A stretch of DNA of 12,002 nt from Candidatus Zambryskiibacteriota bacterium (GTDB lineage: Bacteria > Patescibacteriota > Minisyncoccia > Phycocordibacterales > DATDWN01): positions 1-12,002 of the forward strand of contig JACQNQ010000023.1 of NCBI GenBank assembly GCA_016202965.1, read 5' to 3'. Below the pieces are notes generated by a model, which did not search any database, was not told the origin of the DNA, and was given only the letters and a program-made list of their open reading frames with translations. Made by a program: the position numbers and the translations under genes. Every line of letters starts with the position of its first letter. Position 1 is the stretch's first letter. Below, piece by piece: positions 1-6,025 of the stretch.

Positions 1-1
1 G

Positions 2-199
2 GTTAGGATAATAAAACAAAACGACCCCGAAGGAGAACAAGTTTCCTACGGGGCAGGAAAAGAGTTATACCAATGCGAGGAGTGTGGTTTTCATTATGAG
101 GACAAAAAACAAGCGGAAAAATGTCAGGCGTGGTGCAAAGAACATCACAGTTGCAACATAGAAATTACTGCGAGCGCGATAGAAAATAAGAAAAGATAA
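2..199 (+). CDS. Small Cys-rich protein, probable metal-binding (5'-truncated)
   Basis: An open frame enters from the left edge and ends at TAA (197-199), giving 65 visible residues. There is no in-frame ATG, so the start lies outside the window or is a non-ATG codon near the edge. The core carries CEECGFHY, then single cysteines within KCQAWC and HHSC. That is five Cys and three His in about 30 residues, spaced C-x2-C-x11-C-x3-C-x5-C, which suggests a small zinc or heavy-metal site. The pattern resembles short conserved hypotheticals I recall from Parcubacteria, but I know of no assigned function. The gene is followed directly by a perfect bidirectional terminator and converges on the thioredoxin-like gene. 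Being coding is well supported by composition and motif; the function is open. Confidence 0.72.
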   Translation, partial: VRIIKQNDPEGEQVSYGAGKELYQCEECGFHYEDKKQAEKCQAWCKEHHSCNIEITASAIENKKR

Positions 200-211
200 A
201 TCTTTTCTGCT

Positions 212-239
212 AGAAAAACTGCCGTACGGCAGTTTTTCT
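212..239. terminator. Bidirectional intrinsic terminator
   Basis: This is a perfect 28-bp palindrome: AGAAAAACTGCCGT and its exact reverse complement. It has a GC-rich core (ACTGCCGTACGGCAGT) flanked by A5 and T5 tracts. It lies 12 nt after the stop of the Cys-rich protein gene and 2 nt after the stop (on the minus strand) of the thioredoxin-like gene. It can therefore terminate both convergent transcripts. Confidence 0.85.
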
Positions 240-241
240 GT

Positions 242-928
242 TTATTTCTTGTTTGTAGTCGTGGCGTTTTTAGTTTTCAAAACCTGTAATTCCGGAACGG
301 CCTTTTCCAGGTCTTCTATGCTTTGGAAACCGTAGTATGATTGGTCTTTTATAAATATGGCCGGCAGATTATTTTTTACCTTGTTTATTCCAATCAAGGT
401 TTTAACCGCAGACAGGTCTATGTTGTAGTCAAACGAGTAAACCCGCAAATCAGGATAAGTTTCTCGCAAACTGGTCAAGACATAGCCCTCTTTTTGACAA
501 TCAGAACAATCTCCTTTGTTCGAATAGAAATAAATGATTGATACCGGCGTAATCTTGCATTTCTCGCTTATTTTATTCATAAGCAAGTAATCTTTTATTT
601 CCAGTAGAGAATAATATCTCTTCAGTGTTACCACTTGCGGGTCATTTACCCCAAGCTCATTTTCCGTGTAAGACAGTTTTTCTTCAAGCGAGCCGAGTTC
701 AGTTGATAGAGATTCTTTGCTGACGTTTTTACAGGAAGAGTCCTCTAAAAGAGAAAATTGTGTTTCTGAAGAGAGGATGTCAATGGCAATTTTGTCCTGA
801 ATAGACCTTATTTCATCAAGCTTTTTCTGTCCGAAATAATTGCTTATAGCAATTGCCGTAGCAAAAATAACGCCTGTGATAATAAATACAAGTAAGTACT
901 TTTTCCAGTCTACTGTTTTATGTTCCAT
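242..928 (-). CDS. Membrane-anchored thioredoxin-fold protein
   Basis: The product is 228 aa. Residues 11-29 form one hydrophobic segment after a short charged N-terminus, which fits a single-pass signal anchor with the rest outside the cytoplasm. Residues about 33-120 are charged and helical, probably a coiled-coil spacer. Residues about 127-215 look like a thioredoxin fold: a hydrophobic strand (VSIIYFYS), a redox motif CSDC (141-144), and a likely cis-proline at 189 in NNLPAIF opposite the motif. CSDC is unlike the CGPC of thioredoxin or the CPHC of DsbA, so a thiol-disulfide role is inferred, not shown. The C-terminus is a short polar tail (NATTTNKK). It is the last minus-strand gene before the terminator. 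Its 139-bp upstream gap holds a long imperfect palindrome, and I see no Shine-Dalgarno. Confidence 0.82.
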   Translation of the reverse strand: MEHKTVDWKKYLLVFIITGVIFATAIAISNYFGQKKLDEIRSIQDKIAIDILSSETQFSLLEDSSCKNVSKESLSTELGSLEEKLSYTENELGVNDPQVVTLKRYYSLLEIKDYLLMNKISEKCKITPVSIIYFYSNKGDCSDCQKEGYVLTSLRETYPDLRVYSFDYNIDLSAVKTLIGINKVKNNLPAIFIKDQSYYGFQSIEDLEKAVPELQVLKTKNATTTNKK

Positions 929-942
929 AAATTTGTATTTTC

Positions 943-1065
943 AGAACTTTCAGATTTGAATGCAGTTCGCGAAACAAGCGAGTATTGCGACCAAAGTGTA
1001 GTTAACCTACTCTGCGGGAGCAAACGGAACTTGTAACAAAGAAATGCACCAAATGTGGAAGTTCT
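943..1065. repeat. Long imperfect palindrome between two minus-strand genes
   Basis: The outer arms are 943-964 (AGAACTTTCAGATTTGAATG...) and 1045-1065 (TGCACCAAATGTGGAAGTTC...). They are inverted copies with a few mismatches and one single-base gap. The centre at about 1004 coincides with a small palindrome, GTAG-TTAAC-CTAC (998-1010), so the whole 123 bp shares one axis. Pairing between the outer arms and the core is weak. It could be a degenerate mobile palindrome or the 3' structure of the glycosyltransferase transcript. There is no T-tract of the kind an intrinsic terminator needs. Confidence 0.6.
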
Positions 1066-1067
1066 AG

Positions 1068-2315
1068 CTAGCGCCAGCTGGTTTTAACCGAGAAGATAGC
1101 GTTATAAGCCGCTTTGGTAATCCAGATAGGCGCAATAAACATATACAAGACAAAGAAATAAATCAAATCCATACCCAGTCGCAATTTTCCCTCGGACATT
1201 TTTCTTGAAGTAAGGACCATTGTTGCCGTGCCGACAAAAGCGATAATGCCGATGATGACAACTAATTCAGTATCTATATAAAACCAGTCAAAACTGAAGT
1301 TACTTAAATTAAAATTAAAACCAATAGTCTTGATTTTTAAATATTCGCTAATAATTGCATTGACTATATTAAACACGGATATGCTGGCCACACTTATGAC
1401 GGAGACTATTGAAATGCTGGCCATAGGTAGTATAACCAGGCCCAGATTGCCGTATTCTCTTTTTAAAAAAAGCGTTCGGTAGTCAAAAGCATTTTTGATG
1501 AAACCATGAGACCAGCGGATGCGCTGTTTCAAAAGAGTTTTGATTGTTTTTGGGGCAACCGTGTAGACCATAGCGCTATGAGCATGGGCAATTTTCATAT
1601 GATTTTTCTGCATACGCAAAGCGATTTCAATATCTTCCGTATTGTGGGCGTGTCTGTAGCCTCCAAGTTTGTCAAAAACTTCCCGTCTGAATATGGAAAA
1701 CGGTCCCGGGGTTATGTAAACGGCTTGCATATAATGAAACATTTTACGAGTGAAAATACCAAAGCCGTATTCCACTTTCTGAAACAGCTGCAGTACTCCT
1801 TTTGGTTGCCAGAGTTTTACCGAAGGCGCCACAGCCATAATTTCTTTGTTTTGAAAATAGGTGATGATATGTTTCAGAGCATCTTTATGGACATAAGAGT
1901 CCGAATCAAGACAACCAAACAATTCACTGGTTGTTTTTGCAAGTCCAAAATTTAGAGCGGTATATTTACCCCCATTTTCTTTTGAGTATATTTCCACTTG
2001 CGGATTATTCCGGAATTTTTGGATAATCTCCCAAGTATTGTCTGTTGAACCATCATCCACAACTATTATTTTCAGTTTATTTTTTGGGTAATCGAGGTTG
2101 AGCAGGGAATGAATAGTTTTTGAAACGGTTTGCTCTTCGTTCCAACAGGGCACTATAATGCTGACGGAGGGATATTTATTTACTCCTTTTGCTATCAGTT
2201 TATCCTCCTCTTTTATACTTCCCATTTTTTCCAAATATGTAATCAAAAGAAATATCTCGAAATATAATGAGAAAAAGAGAAATATATAAGTGATTAAATG
2301 AGTAGTTTCTTGCAT
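1068..2315 (-). CDS. Processive family-2 membrane glycosyltransferase
   Basis: The 415-aa product has an N-terminal hydrophobic segment (about 6-27), a GT-A catalytic domain (about 48-280) and two or three C-terminal membrane segments (about 290-320, 350-368, 380-410). The motifs of processive GT2 enzymes are all present and in order: VDDGS (86-90), DSD (137-139), the acceptor-site TPGPFS (202-207), TED (227-229) and QRIRW (264-268, the QxxRW motif). This places it with NodC/PgaC/BcsA-like synthases that polymerise and extrude a beta-linked polysaccharide from a nucleotide sugar at the inner membrane. Sugar and product cannot be told from sequence. It lies 61 bp downstream of pheS on the same strand, with its own -10 box 12 nt before the ATG, and there is no Shine-Dalgarno. 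Confidence 0.9.
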   Translation of the reverse strand: MQETTHLITYIFLFFSLYFEIFLLITYLEKMGSIKEEDKLIAKGVNKYPSVSIIVPCWNEEQTVSKTIHSLLNLDYPKNKLKIIVVDDGSTDNTWEIIQKFRNNPQVEIYSKENGGKYTALNFGLAKTTSELFGCLDSDSYVHKDALKHIITYFQNKEIMAVAPSVKLWQPKGVLQLFQKVEYGFGIFTRKMFHYMQAVYITPGPFSIFRREVFDKLGGYRHAHNTEDIEIALRMQKNHMKIAHAHSAMVYTVAPKTIKTLLKQRIRWSHGFIKNAFDYRTLFLKREYGNLGLVILPMASISIVSVISVASISVFNIVNAIISEYLKIKTIGFNFNLSNFSFDWFYIDTELVVIIGIIAFVGTATMVLTSRKMSEGKLRLGMDLIYFFVLYMFIAPIWITKAAYNAIFSVKTSWR

Positions 2316-2376
2316 TGAGAAATAAATATACTAATATGCGAATGATACAAATCTACGAATGGTTACGAATATATGA
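2316..2376 (-). repeat. Degenerate ATTCGTA repeat array with -10 box of the glycosyltransferase gene
   Basis: Read on the minus strand, the gap contains irregularly spaced copies of ATTCGTA: 2364-2370, 2354-2360 and a variant ATTCGC at 2338-2343. Related ATTTGTA and ATTAGTA units lie between and after them. The last unit supplies TAGTAT (2328-2333), a plausible -10 box 12 nt before the ATG at 2315. No convincing -35 is visible. A related TTCGTAT repeat precedes uvrA. Confidence 0.5.
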
Positions 2377-3516
2377 TTATCTAATAACTGCTCCATAAGA
2401 TTGCATAGTTACATCTTCTAATTTTTTGTGAAGTAGGTCAACTTCTGCAGAAGTCAATGTCCGGTCGAGTGAGCGGTAGGTGATGCGATAAGCGTAACTG
2501 ACTTTATCTGCGCCGAATTTTTCTGAGTTTTCGTATTTGTCCAAAAGTTTTACTTCTTCAACTAAGTTTGGAGCAGTGTCTCTAACTAAGTCAAAATAAT
2601 CGTTTGGAATAAAACTTTTACTAACAATAAATGAAATATCGCGCACAACTGGCGGATACTTGGAAACCTCTATAAACTTTTGACCGAGCTTCAACTGCTT
2701 TTTGACCCGTTCGTCGTCTGACCACAATAGGCGAATGTCCGGAAGTTCCATGGAAATAATGGCAAGCCGCTCCAGTCCGAAGCCAAAGGCCCAGTTACTC
2801 CATTTTGCAGGATCAAGACCGAGATTACGAATAAGATTATCTGTCATGATGCCGCAGCCGAGCACTTCAATCCATTTACCATTTACCTCCACTTCCATTT
2901 CCAGTGAGGGATCGGTGTAGGGAAATGTATCAGGGTTAAATTTATATTTTATATTCGGACCGAAGACAGCTTTGGCGATACTTGCCAAGACATTCTGCAA
3001 GTCCTCAATCGTTATTGTTTTTTTACTTTTTGGAATTAAAAATCCGCCGTCCATTTGATGAAAAACATTCATATGGTTTCGGTCTATTTCGTCTTTTCTG
3101 TACACTTTACCATGCGAGAAAAATCCCATTGTCTCACCCACTTCCATTCTCTTTTTTATTTTAGGTAATCCAAGATAGTAGTGCCACATGACTGTAGTGA
3201 GTGGCCGGAGAATGTATTTTTTATCTATATAGTATGTGTTTGTCGGAGAACGTTCGGGGTGGTTTTCAGGATAACCGAAAAGCTCGAAGATGAGTTCGGA
3301 GTCGATGATTTCCGGAGTTTTGATAGTATCGAAATTCTTGAAATCCGGCTGATTTAAAATATGTTCTACGATAGCATGAATTGGGCTGCCCGGTGTGCGC
3401 GAAAGGTCCGGCATCTCCAAATAGCGTTTGATGCGCAATGCTTCTGCATCCTGTCGAGCATCAAGCTTTTTTAATATTTCTTTCTCTTTATCCCGTGAGA
3501 TTTCATAGTCAGCCAT
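2377..3516 (-). CDS. pheS: Phenylalanine--tRNA ligase, single-chain PheS-FDX-ACB type
   Basis: This class II synthetase charges tRNA-Phe. From the chosen start (MADYEISRD) it is 379 aa. The catalytic core shows motif 2 around YRKDEIDRNHMNVFHQ (139-154), the LEVLGCG-like segment WIEVLGCGIM (215-224), and motif 3 AFGFGLERLA (243-252). Residues about 286-379, beginning KYPPVVRDISF, are a ferredoxin-fold anticodon-binding (FDX-ACB) domain. That domain normally sits at the end of the beta subunit PheT. Fused directly to the alpha catalytic domain, it gives the organisation of monomeric mitochondrial PheRS, and no pheT is in the window. An in-frame ATG 105 nt upstream (3621) is rejected because it would swallow the promoter and encode repeat-derived sequence. 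Confidence 0.93.
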   Translation of the reverse strand: MADYEISRDKEKEILKKLDARQDAEALRIKRYLEMPDLSRTPGSPIHAIVEHILNQPDFKNFDTIKTPEIIDSELIFELFGYPENHPERSPTNTYYIDKKYILRPLTTVMWHYYLGLPKIKKRMEVGETMGFFSHGKVYRKDEIDRNHMNVFHQMDGGFLIPKSKKTITIEDLQNVLASIAKAVFGPNIKYKFNPDTFPYTDPSLEMEVEVNGKWIEVLGCGIMTDNLIRNLGLDPAKWSNWAFGFGLERLAIISMELPDIRLLWSDDERVKKQLKLGQKFIEVSKYPPVVRDISFIVSKSFIPNDYFDLVRDTAPNLVEEVKLLDKYENSEKFGADKVSYAYRITYRSLDRTLTSAEVDLLHKKLEDVTMQSYGAVIR

Positions 3517-3525
3517 AACTTTTCC

Positions 3526-3554
3526 AGTGTACGAAAAAATCAAAGAAAAATCAA
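3526..3554 (-). promoter_or_regulatory. Probable pheS promoter (short leader)
   Basis: On the minus strand TTGATT (3549-3554) and TACACT (3526-3531) are separated by exactly 17 nt. The -10 box ends 9 nt before the ATG at 3516, so transcription would begin only about 2-3 nt before the start codon. The match to sigma-70 consensus is reasonable but not perfect. It is one of several closely placed -10 boxes in this window. Confidence 0.5.
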
Positions 3555-3641
3555 TTTTTACAAAATATAACTGGGTACAATGTTTTGTCTTCGCTCGGAC
3601 GTTGTGAATAAGATTACTCACTCACACGTTCCTCGCTAGCC

Positions 3642-3689
3642 AAAATAAAAAACCGCATGGGGGAGATTATTCATCTCCCGCGTCATGCG
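3642..3689 (-). terminator. Intrinsic terminator of the candidate RNA upstream of pheS
   Basis: On the minus strand an outer stem CGCATG/CATGCG encloses an inner stem GGGAGA-TGAATAA-TCTCCC. It is followed by GG and TTTTTTATTTT (3642-3652). The stem plus U-tract is a textbook rho-independent terminator oriented toward pheS. It lies 125 nt before the pheS start codon and on the same strand. Confidence 0.8.
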
Positions 3690-3748
3690 ATTTGCCGGTC
3701 TTTCCCGACTGTAAGTTCAATGATTGGACTGCGCAAGCACAGCCAATT
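3642..3748 (-). ncRNA. Candidate structured small RNA or attenuating leader
   Basis: A good minus-strand promoter (3754-3782) predicts transcription from about 3747 to the terminator at 3642-3689, an RNA of roughly 105 nt. Its 5' end can fold as ATTGG-CTGTG-CTTG-CGCAG-T-CCAAT (3723-3747), with one bulge and one G-U pair. A second hairpin is GTCGG-GAAAGA-CCGGC, and the terminator hairpin comes last. No coding potential is convincing. I do not recognise SRP RNA, 6S, tmRNA, a T-box or a common riboswitch in it. It could be a free-standing small RNA with pheS on its own downstream promoter, or a leader controlling read-through into pheS. Promoter, fold and terminator together support an RNA; its identity is unknown. 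Confidence 0.6.
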
Positions 3749-3753
3749 TAGAT

Positions 3754-3782
3754 ATACTAATTCAAGTACATTTTTCTGTCAA
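3754..3782 (-). promoter_or_regulatory. Promoter of the candidate RNA
   Basis: A perfect -35 box TTGACA (3777-3782, minus strand) is followed by a 17-nt spacer and TAGTAT (3754-3759). This is the best -35/-10 pair seen in the window. Predicted initiation is near 3747, at the base of the first hairpin of the RNA. It diverges from the gyrB promoter about 65 bp away. Confidence 0.7.
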
Positions 3783-3846
3783 CTGCAATACTGGATCAAG
3801 CTCGACAAATGGCGCAAAATCACTAGCATTTATATGGGCTTTTTGG

Positions 3847-3852
3847 TATAAT
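3847..3852 (+). promoter_or_regulatory. -10 box of gyrB
   Basis: A consensus TATAAT ends 15 nt before the gyrB ATG at 3868. No clear -35 box is present 17 nt upstream. The predicted leader is only about 8 nt (within TTCACATCTTT) and contains no Shine-Dalgarno. Confidence 0.6.
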
Positions 3853-3867
3853 TAAATTCACATCTTT

Positions 3868-6024
3868 ATGAAAGAAAAGACTAAAAAAAGACCTAAAAAG
3901 GGCCTGAAAACAGGAGCTTACGGCGCTGAACAAATCACTGTTCTGGAGGGTTTGGAACCGGTGCGAAAGCGCCCGGGAATGTATATCGGCACGACTGGTC
4001 CCGATGGTTTGCATCACCTCATAACTGAGATTTTTGACAATGCTCGCGATGAAGCTATGGGTGGATTCGCCAACGACATTGAAGTAACGCTACTTCCCGA
4101 TAATCCTGCCTCACCGAGTCAAGGCGGGCGTGTGCGAGTAACCGACAACGGCCGCGGCATTCCGATAGACATTCACAAACAAACAAAAGTTTCCGCGCTG
4201 GAAACTATTATGACCACCCTCCACGCTGGAGGAAAATTTGGCGAGGGAGGTTACAAAGTCTCCGGAGGTTTGCACGGCGTCGGCGCTTCTGTTGTCAACG
4301 CACTTTCTGTTTATTGCAAAGTAACAGTGCACAAAGATGGCGGGATTTACATTCAGGAATACTCCCAAGGCAAACCCATTCGACAAGCTCAGGGCGGGAA
4401 AAGCACAGCTGTCAAAAAAATCGGCACGACTAAACTGCACGGTACTATAGTAATTTTTGAACCTGACCCGGCCATTTTTCCTAAAATTGAATTTGATTTT
4501 AATAAAGTGGTTGACCATCTCCGCCAACAGGCATACTTGGTCAAAGGTTTGCGCATTACCGTAAATGACGCCAGACAATACGCTGAAAAAATTGACGAAG
4601 AAAAAGTTTTCAAAATATCCGAACTCGGTTTGGAAATTCCTTCAATGTCATTTTATTTTGAAGGAGGACTCTTGTCTCTGGTCAAATTTTACAACAGCAC
4701 TCAAAAACCGATTCACAAAAATATTTTCTATGTTGAGAAGAAAACAAACGAATGGGAATCCGTTGAAATTTCACTTCAGTACGTTGATGATGTTTCTTGT
4801 CGATTGCTTGCATTTGCCAACGACATAAACACTCCGGAAGGCGGCACTCACGTGACCGGTTTCAAAACCGCCCTGACTAGAACATTAAACACGTACGGCC
4901 GTAAAAATAATTTGATAAAAGAGTCGGAGGACAATTTCACCGGAGATGATGTTTTGGAAGGACTGACTGCGGTTATTTCGGTAAAACTGCGTGAGATTCA
5001 GTTTGAAGGTCAAACCAAAGCCAAACTCGGCTCGATGGAAGCTCAAAGTTTGGTCAACACCGTTTTTTCTGATGCTTTCAGCTATTACCTTGAGGAAAAT
5101 CCTGATGATGCCCGAGCTATAATAAACAAAGTGGTTCTGGCTCTGAAAGCCCGCAAAGCGGCAAAAGCGGCAAAGGACTCCATTCTCCGCAAAGGCGCTC
5201 TGGAAGGCATGACTTTGCCCGGAAAGTTAGCCGATTGTCAGTCAAAAAGCGCGGAAGAAGGGGAGTTATTTATTGTGGAAGGAGATTCTGCCGGCGGTAC
5301 AGCCAAGACAGGCCGCGACAGGAGAATACAAGCCATACTGCCTTTGCGCGGGAAAATTTTGAACATTGAAAAAGCTCGTTTGGACAGAATGCTGGAGTCC
5401 GAACAGATTAAAAACTTGGTTATCGCTTTAGGCACAGCCATCGGCGATACGTTTGATATTTCAAAACTGCGGTATCACAAAGTTATCATTGCCACGGACG
5501 CCGATGTTGACGGCGCCCATATCCGCACCCTGATTTTAACTTTGCTCTACAGATTTTTCCGACCGCTTATTGACGGGGGATTTATTTACATCGCTCAACC
5601 GCCGCTGTATAAAATAAAAAAGGGAAAAGAAATTCATTACGCTTACTCGGATGAAGAAAAAGTAAAAGTAGTGGGCAAAGAGGAAGTGGCAGAAATAGAA
5701 AGTGATGAAATAGAAACCGAAGAAGATGGTGGAACAGAAACCTCACCGAGTGTGGGCGGCGTAGCAACGAGCTCACTCGGTGTGGGTTCTGAAAAAGTAA
5801 AAAAATCAAAAGTTAGTATTCAACGCTACAAAGGTTTAGGAGAAATGAACTCGGACGAACTCTGGGAAACAACCATGGACCCCGCCCGCCGCATCCTAAA
5901 ACAAGTAACTATCGCTGATGCCGTTATGGCCGACAAAGTTTTTGATATCCTAATGGGCTCCGATGTCCCATCCCGCAAATCTTTCATCCAAAGTAATGCG
6001 ACAAAAGCGACACTGGATATATAG
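3868..6024 (+). CDS. gyrB: DNA gyrase subunit B
   Basis: This is the ATPase/TOPRIM subunit of a type IIA topoisomerase, which supercoils DNA together with GyrA. The 718 residues run through the GHKL ATPase (Glu54 and Asn58 in EIFDNARDEA, VTDNGRGIP 91-99, GGLHGVGAS 133-141), the transducer with switch-lysine loop QTKAKLG (382-388), and TOPRIM (EGDSAGG 471-477, DADVDG 544-549). It ends with RYKGLGEMN (653-661) and a typical terminus ...ATLDI. GRDRRIQAILPLRGKILN favours GyrB over ParE, though without gyrA or parC in view the distinction is not absolute. Three segments look inserted: about 79-88, about 170-181 and an acidic/Gly-Ser stretch about 600-646. At least two carry palindromic repeat DNA. 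The first 16 residues are very Lys-rich. The next gene starts one base after its stop. Confidence 0.95.
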   Translation: MKEKTKKRPKKGLKTGAYGAEQITVLEGLEPVRKRPGMYIGTTGPDGLHHLITEIFDNARDEAMGGFANDIEVTLLPDNPASPSQGGRVRVTDNGRGIPIDIHKQTKVSALETIMTTLHAGGKFGEGGYKVSGGLHGVGASVVNALSVYCKVTVHKDGGIYIQEYSQGKPIRQAQGGKSTAVKKIGTTKLHGTIVIFEPDPAIFPKIEFDFNKVVDHLRQQAYLVKGLRITVNDARQYAEKIDEEKVFKISELGLEIPSMSFYFEGGLLSLVKFYNSTQKPIHKNIFYVEKKTNEWESVEISLQYVDDVSCRLLAFANDINTPEGGTHVTGFKTALTRTLNTYGRKNNLIKESEDNFTGDDVLEGLTAVISVKLREIQFEGQTKAKLGSMEAQSLVNTVFSDAFSYYLEENPDDARAIINKVVLALKARKAAKAAKDSILRKGALEGMTLPGKLADCQSKSAEEGELFIVEGDSAGGTAKTGRDRRIQAILPLRGKILNIEKARLDRMLESEQIKNLVIALGTAIGDTFDISKLRYHKVIIATDADVDGAHIRTLILTLLYRFFRPLIDGGFIYIAQPPLYKIKKGKEIHYAYSDEEKVKVVGKEEVAEIESDEIETEEDGGTETSPSVGGVATSSLGVGSEKVKKSKVSIQRYKGLGEMNSDELWETTMDPARRILKQVTIADAVMADKVFDILMGSDVPSRKSFIQSNATKATLDI
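4378..4398. repeat. Intragenic palindromic-repeat remnant in gyrB (FDKLRT/RQAQG type)
   Basis: The segment begins ATTCGACAAGCTCAGGGCGG and encodes IRQAQGG in GyrB. TTCGACAAGCTCAGG is a core I recognise from short palindromic repeats scattered in many bacterial genomes, whose translations read RQAQG, FDKLRT or LSLSNG depending on frame. It lengthens a loop between QEYSQGKP and KKIGTTK by about 10 residues relative to what I recall of usual GyrB. The insert keeps the reading frame. Confidence 0.6.
5741..5785. repeat. Inverted repeat inside the gyrB linker
   Basis: CACCGAGTG (5744-5752) and its exact inverse CACTCGGTG (5774-5782) are separated by 21 bp. They encode part of the Gly/Ser-rich stretch (SPSVGG...SSLGVG) just before the conserved RYKGLGEMN block. 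The 11-mer CCTCACCGAGT at 5741-5751 also occurs at 4109-4119, in another apparent insertion of the same gene. Confidence 0.55.
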
Positions 6025-6025
6025 T

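Noticed and set aside
1506..1955. 149-aa plus-strand open frame opposite the glycosyltransferase
   Set aside because: It lies wholly within the conserved catalytic domain of the minus-strand gene and has no recognisable motif or ribosome binding site.
3517..3621. N-terminal extension of PheS from an upstream ATG
   Set aside because: The extra 35 residues are encoded by repeat-like DNA (including the CTTCGCTCGGACGTTG word) and would overlap the TTGATT/TACACT promoter. They do not resemble a PheS N-terminus.
3639..3689. Possible leader peptide with Phe codons (MTREMNNLPHAVFYFG) before pheS
   Set aside because: The Phe codons are simply the T-tract of the intrinsic terminator, there are only two of them, and the ORF has no ribosome binding site. 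Coincidence is more likely than peptide-based attenuation.
3642..3748. T-box riboswitch controlling pheS
   Set aside because: No T-box sequence (GGGUGGNACCGCG-like) and no specifier-loop arrangement can be found in the roughly 105-nt region.
5963..6025. Earlier start for the 153-aa protein inside gyrB
   Set aside because: The added residues come from another frame of conserved gyrB sequence. The ATG one base after the gyrB stop is a better start.
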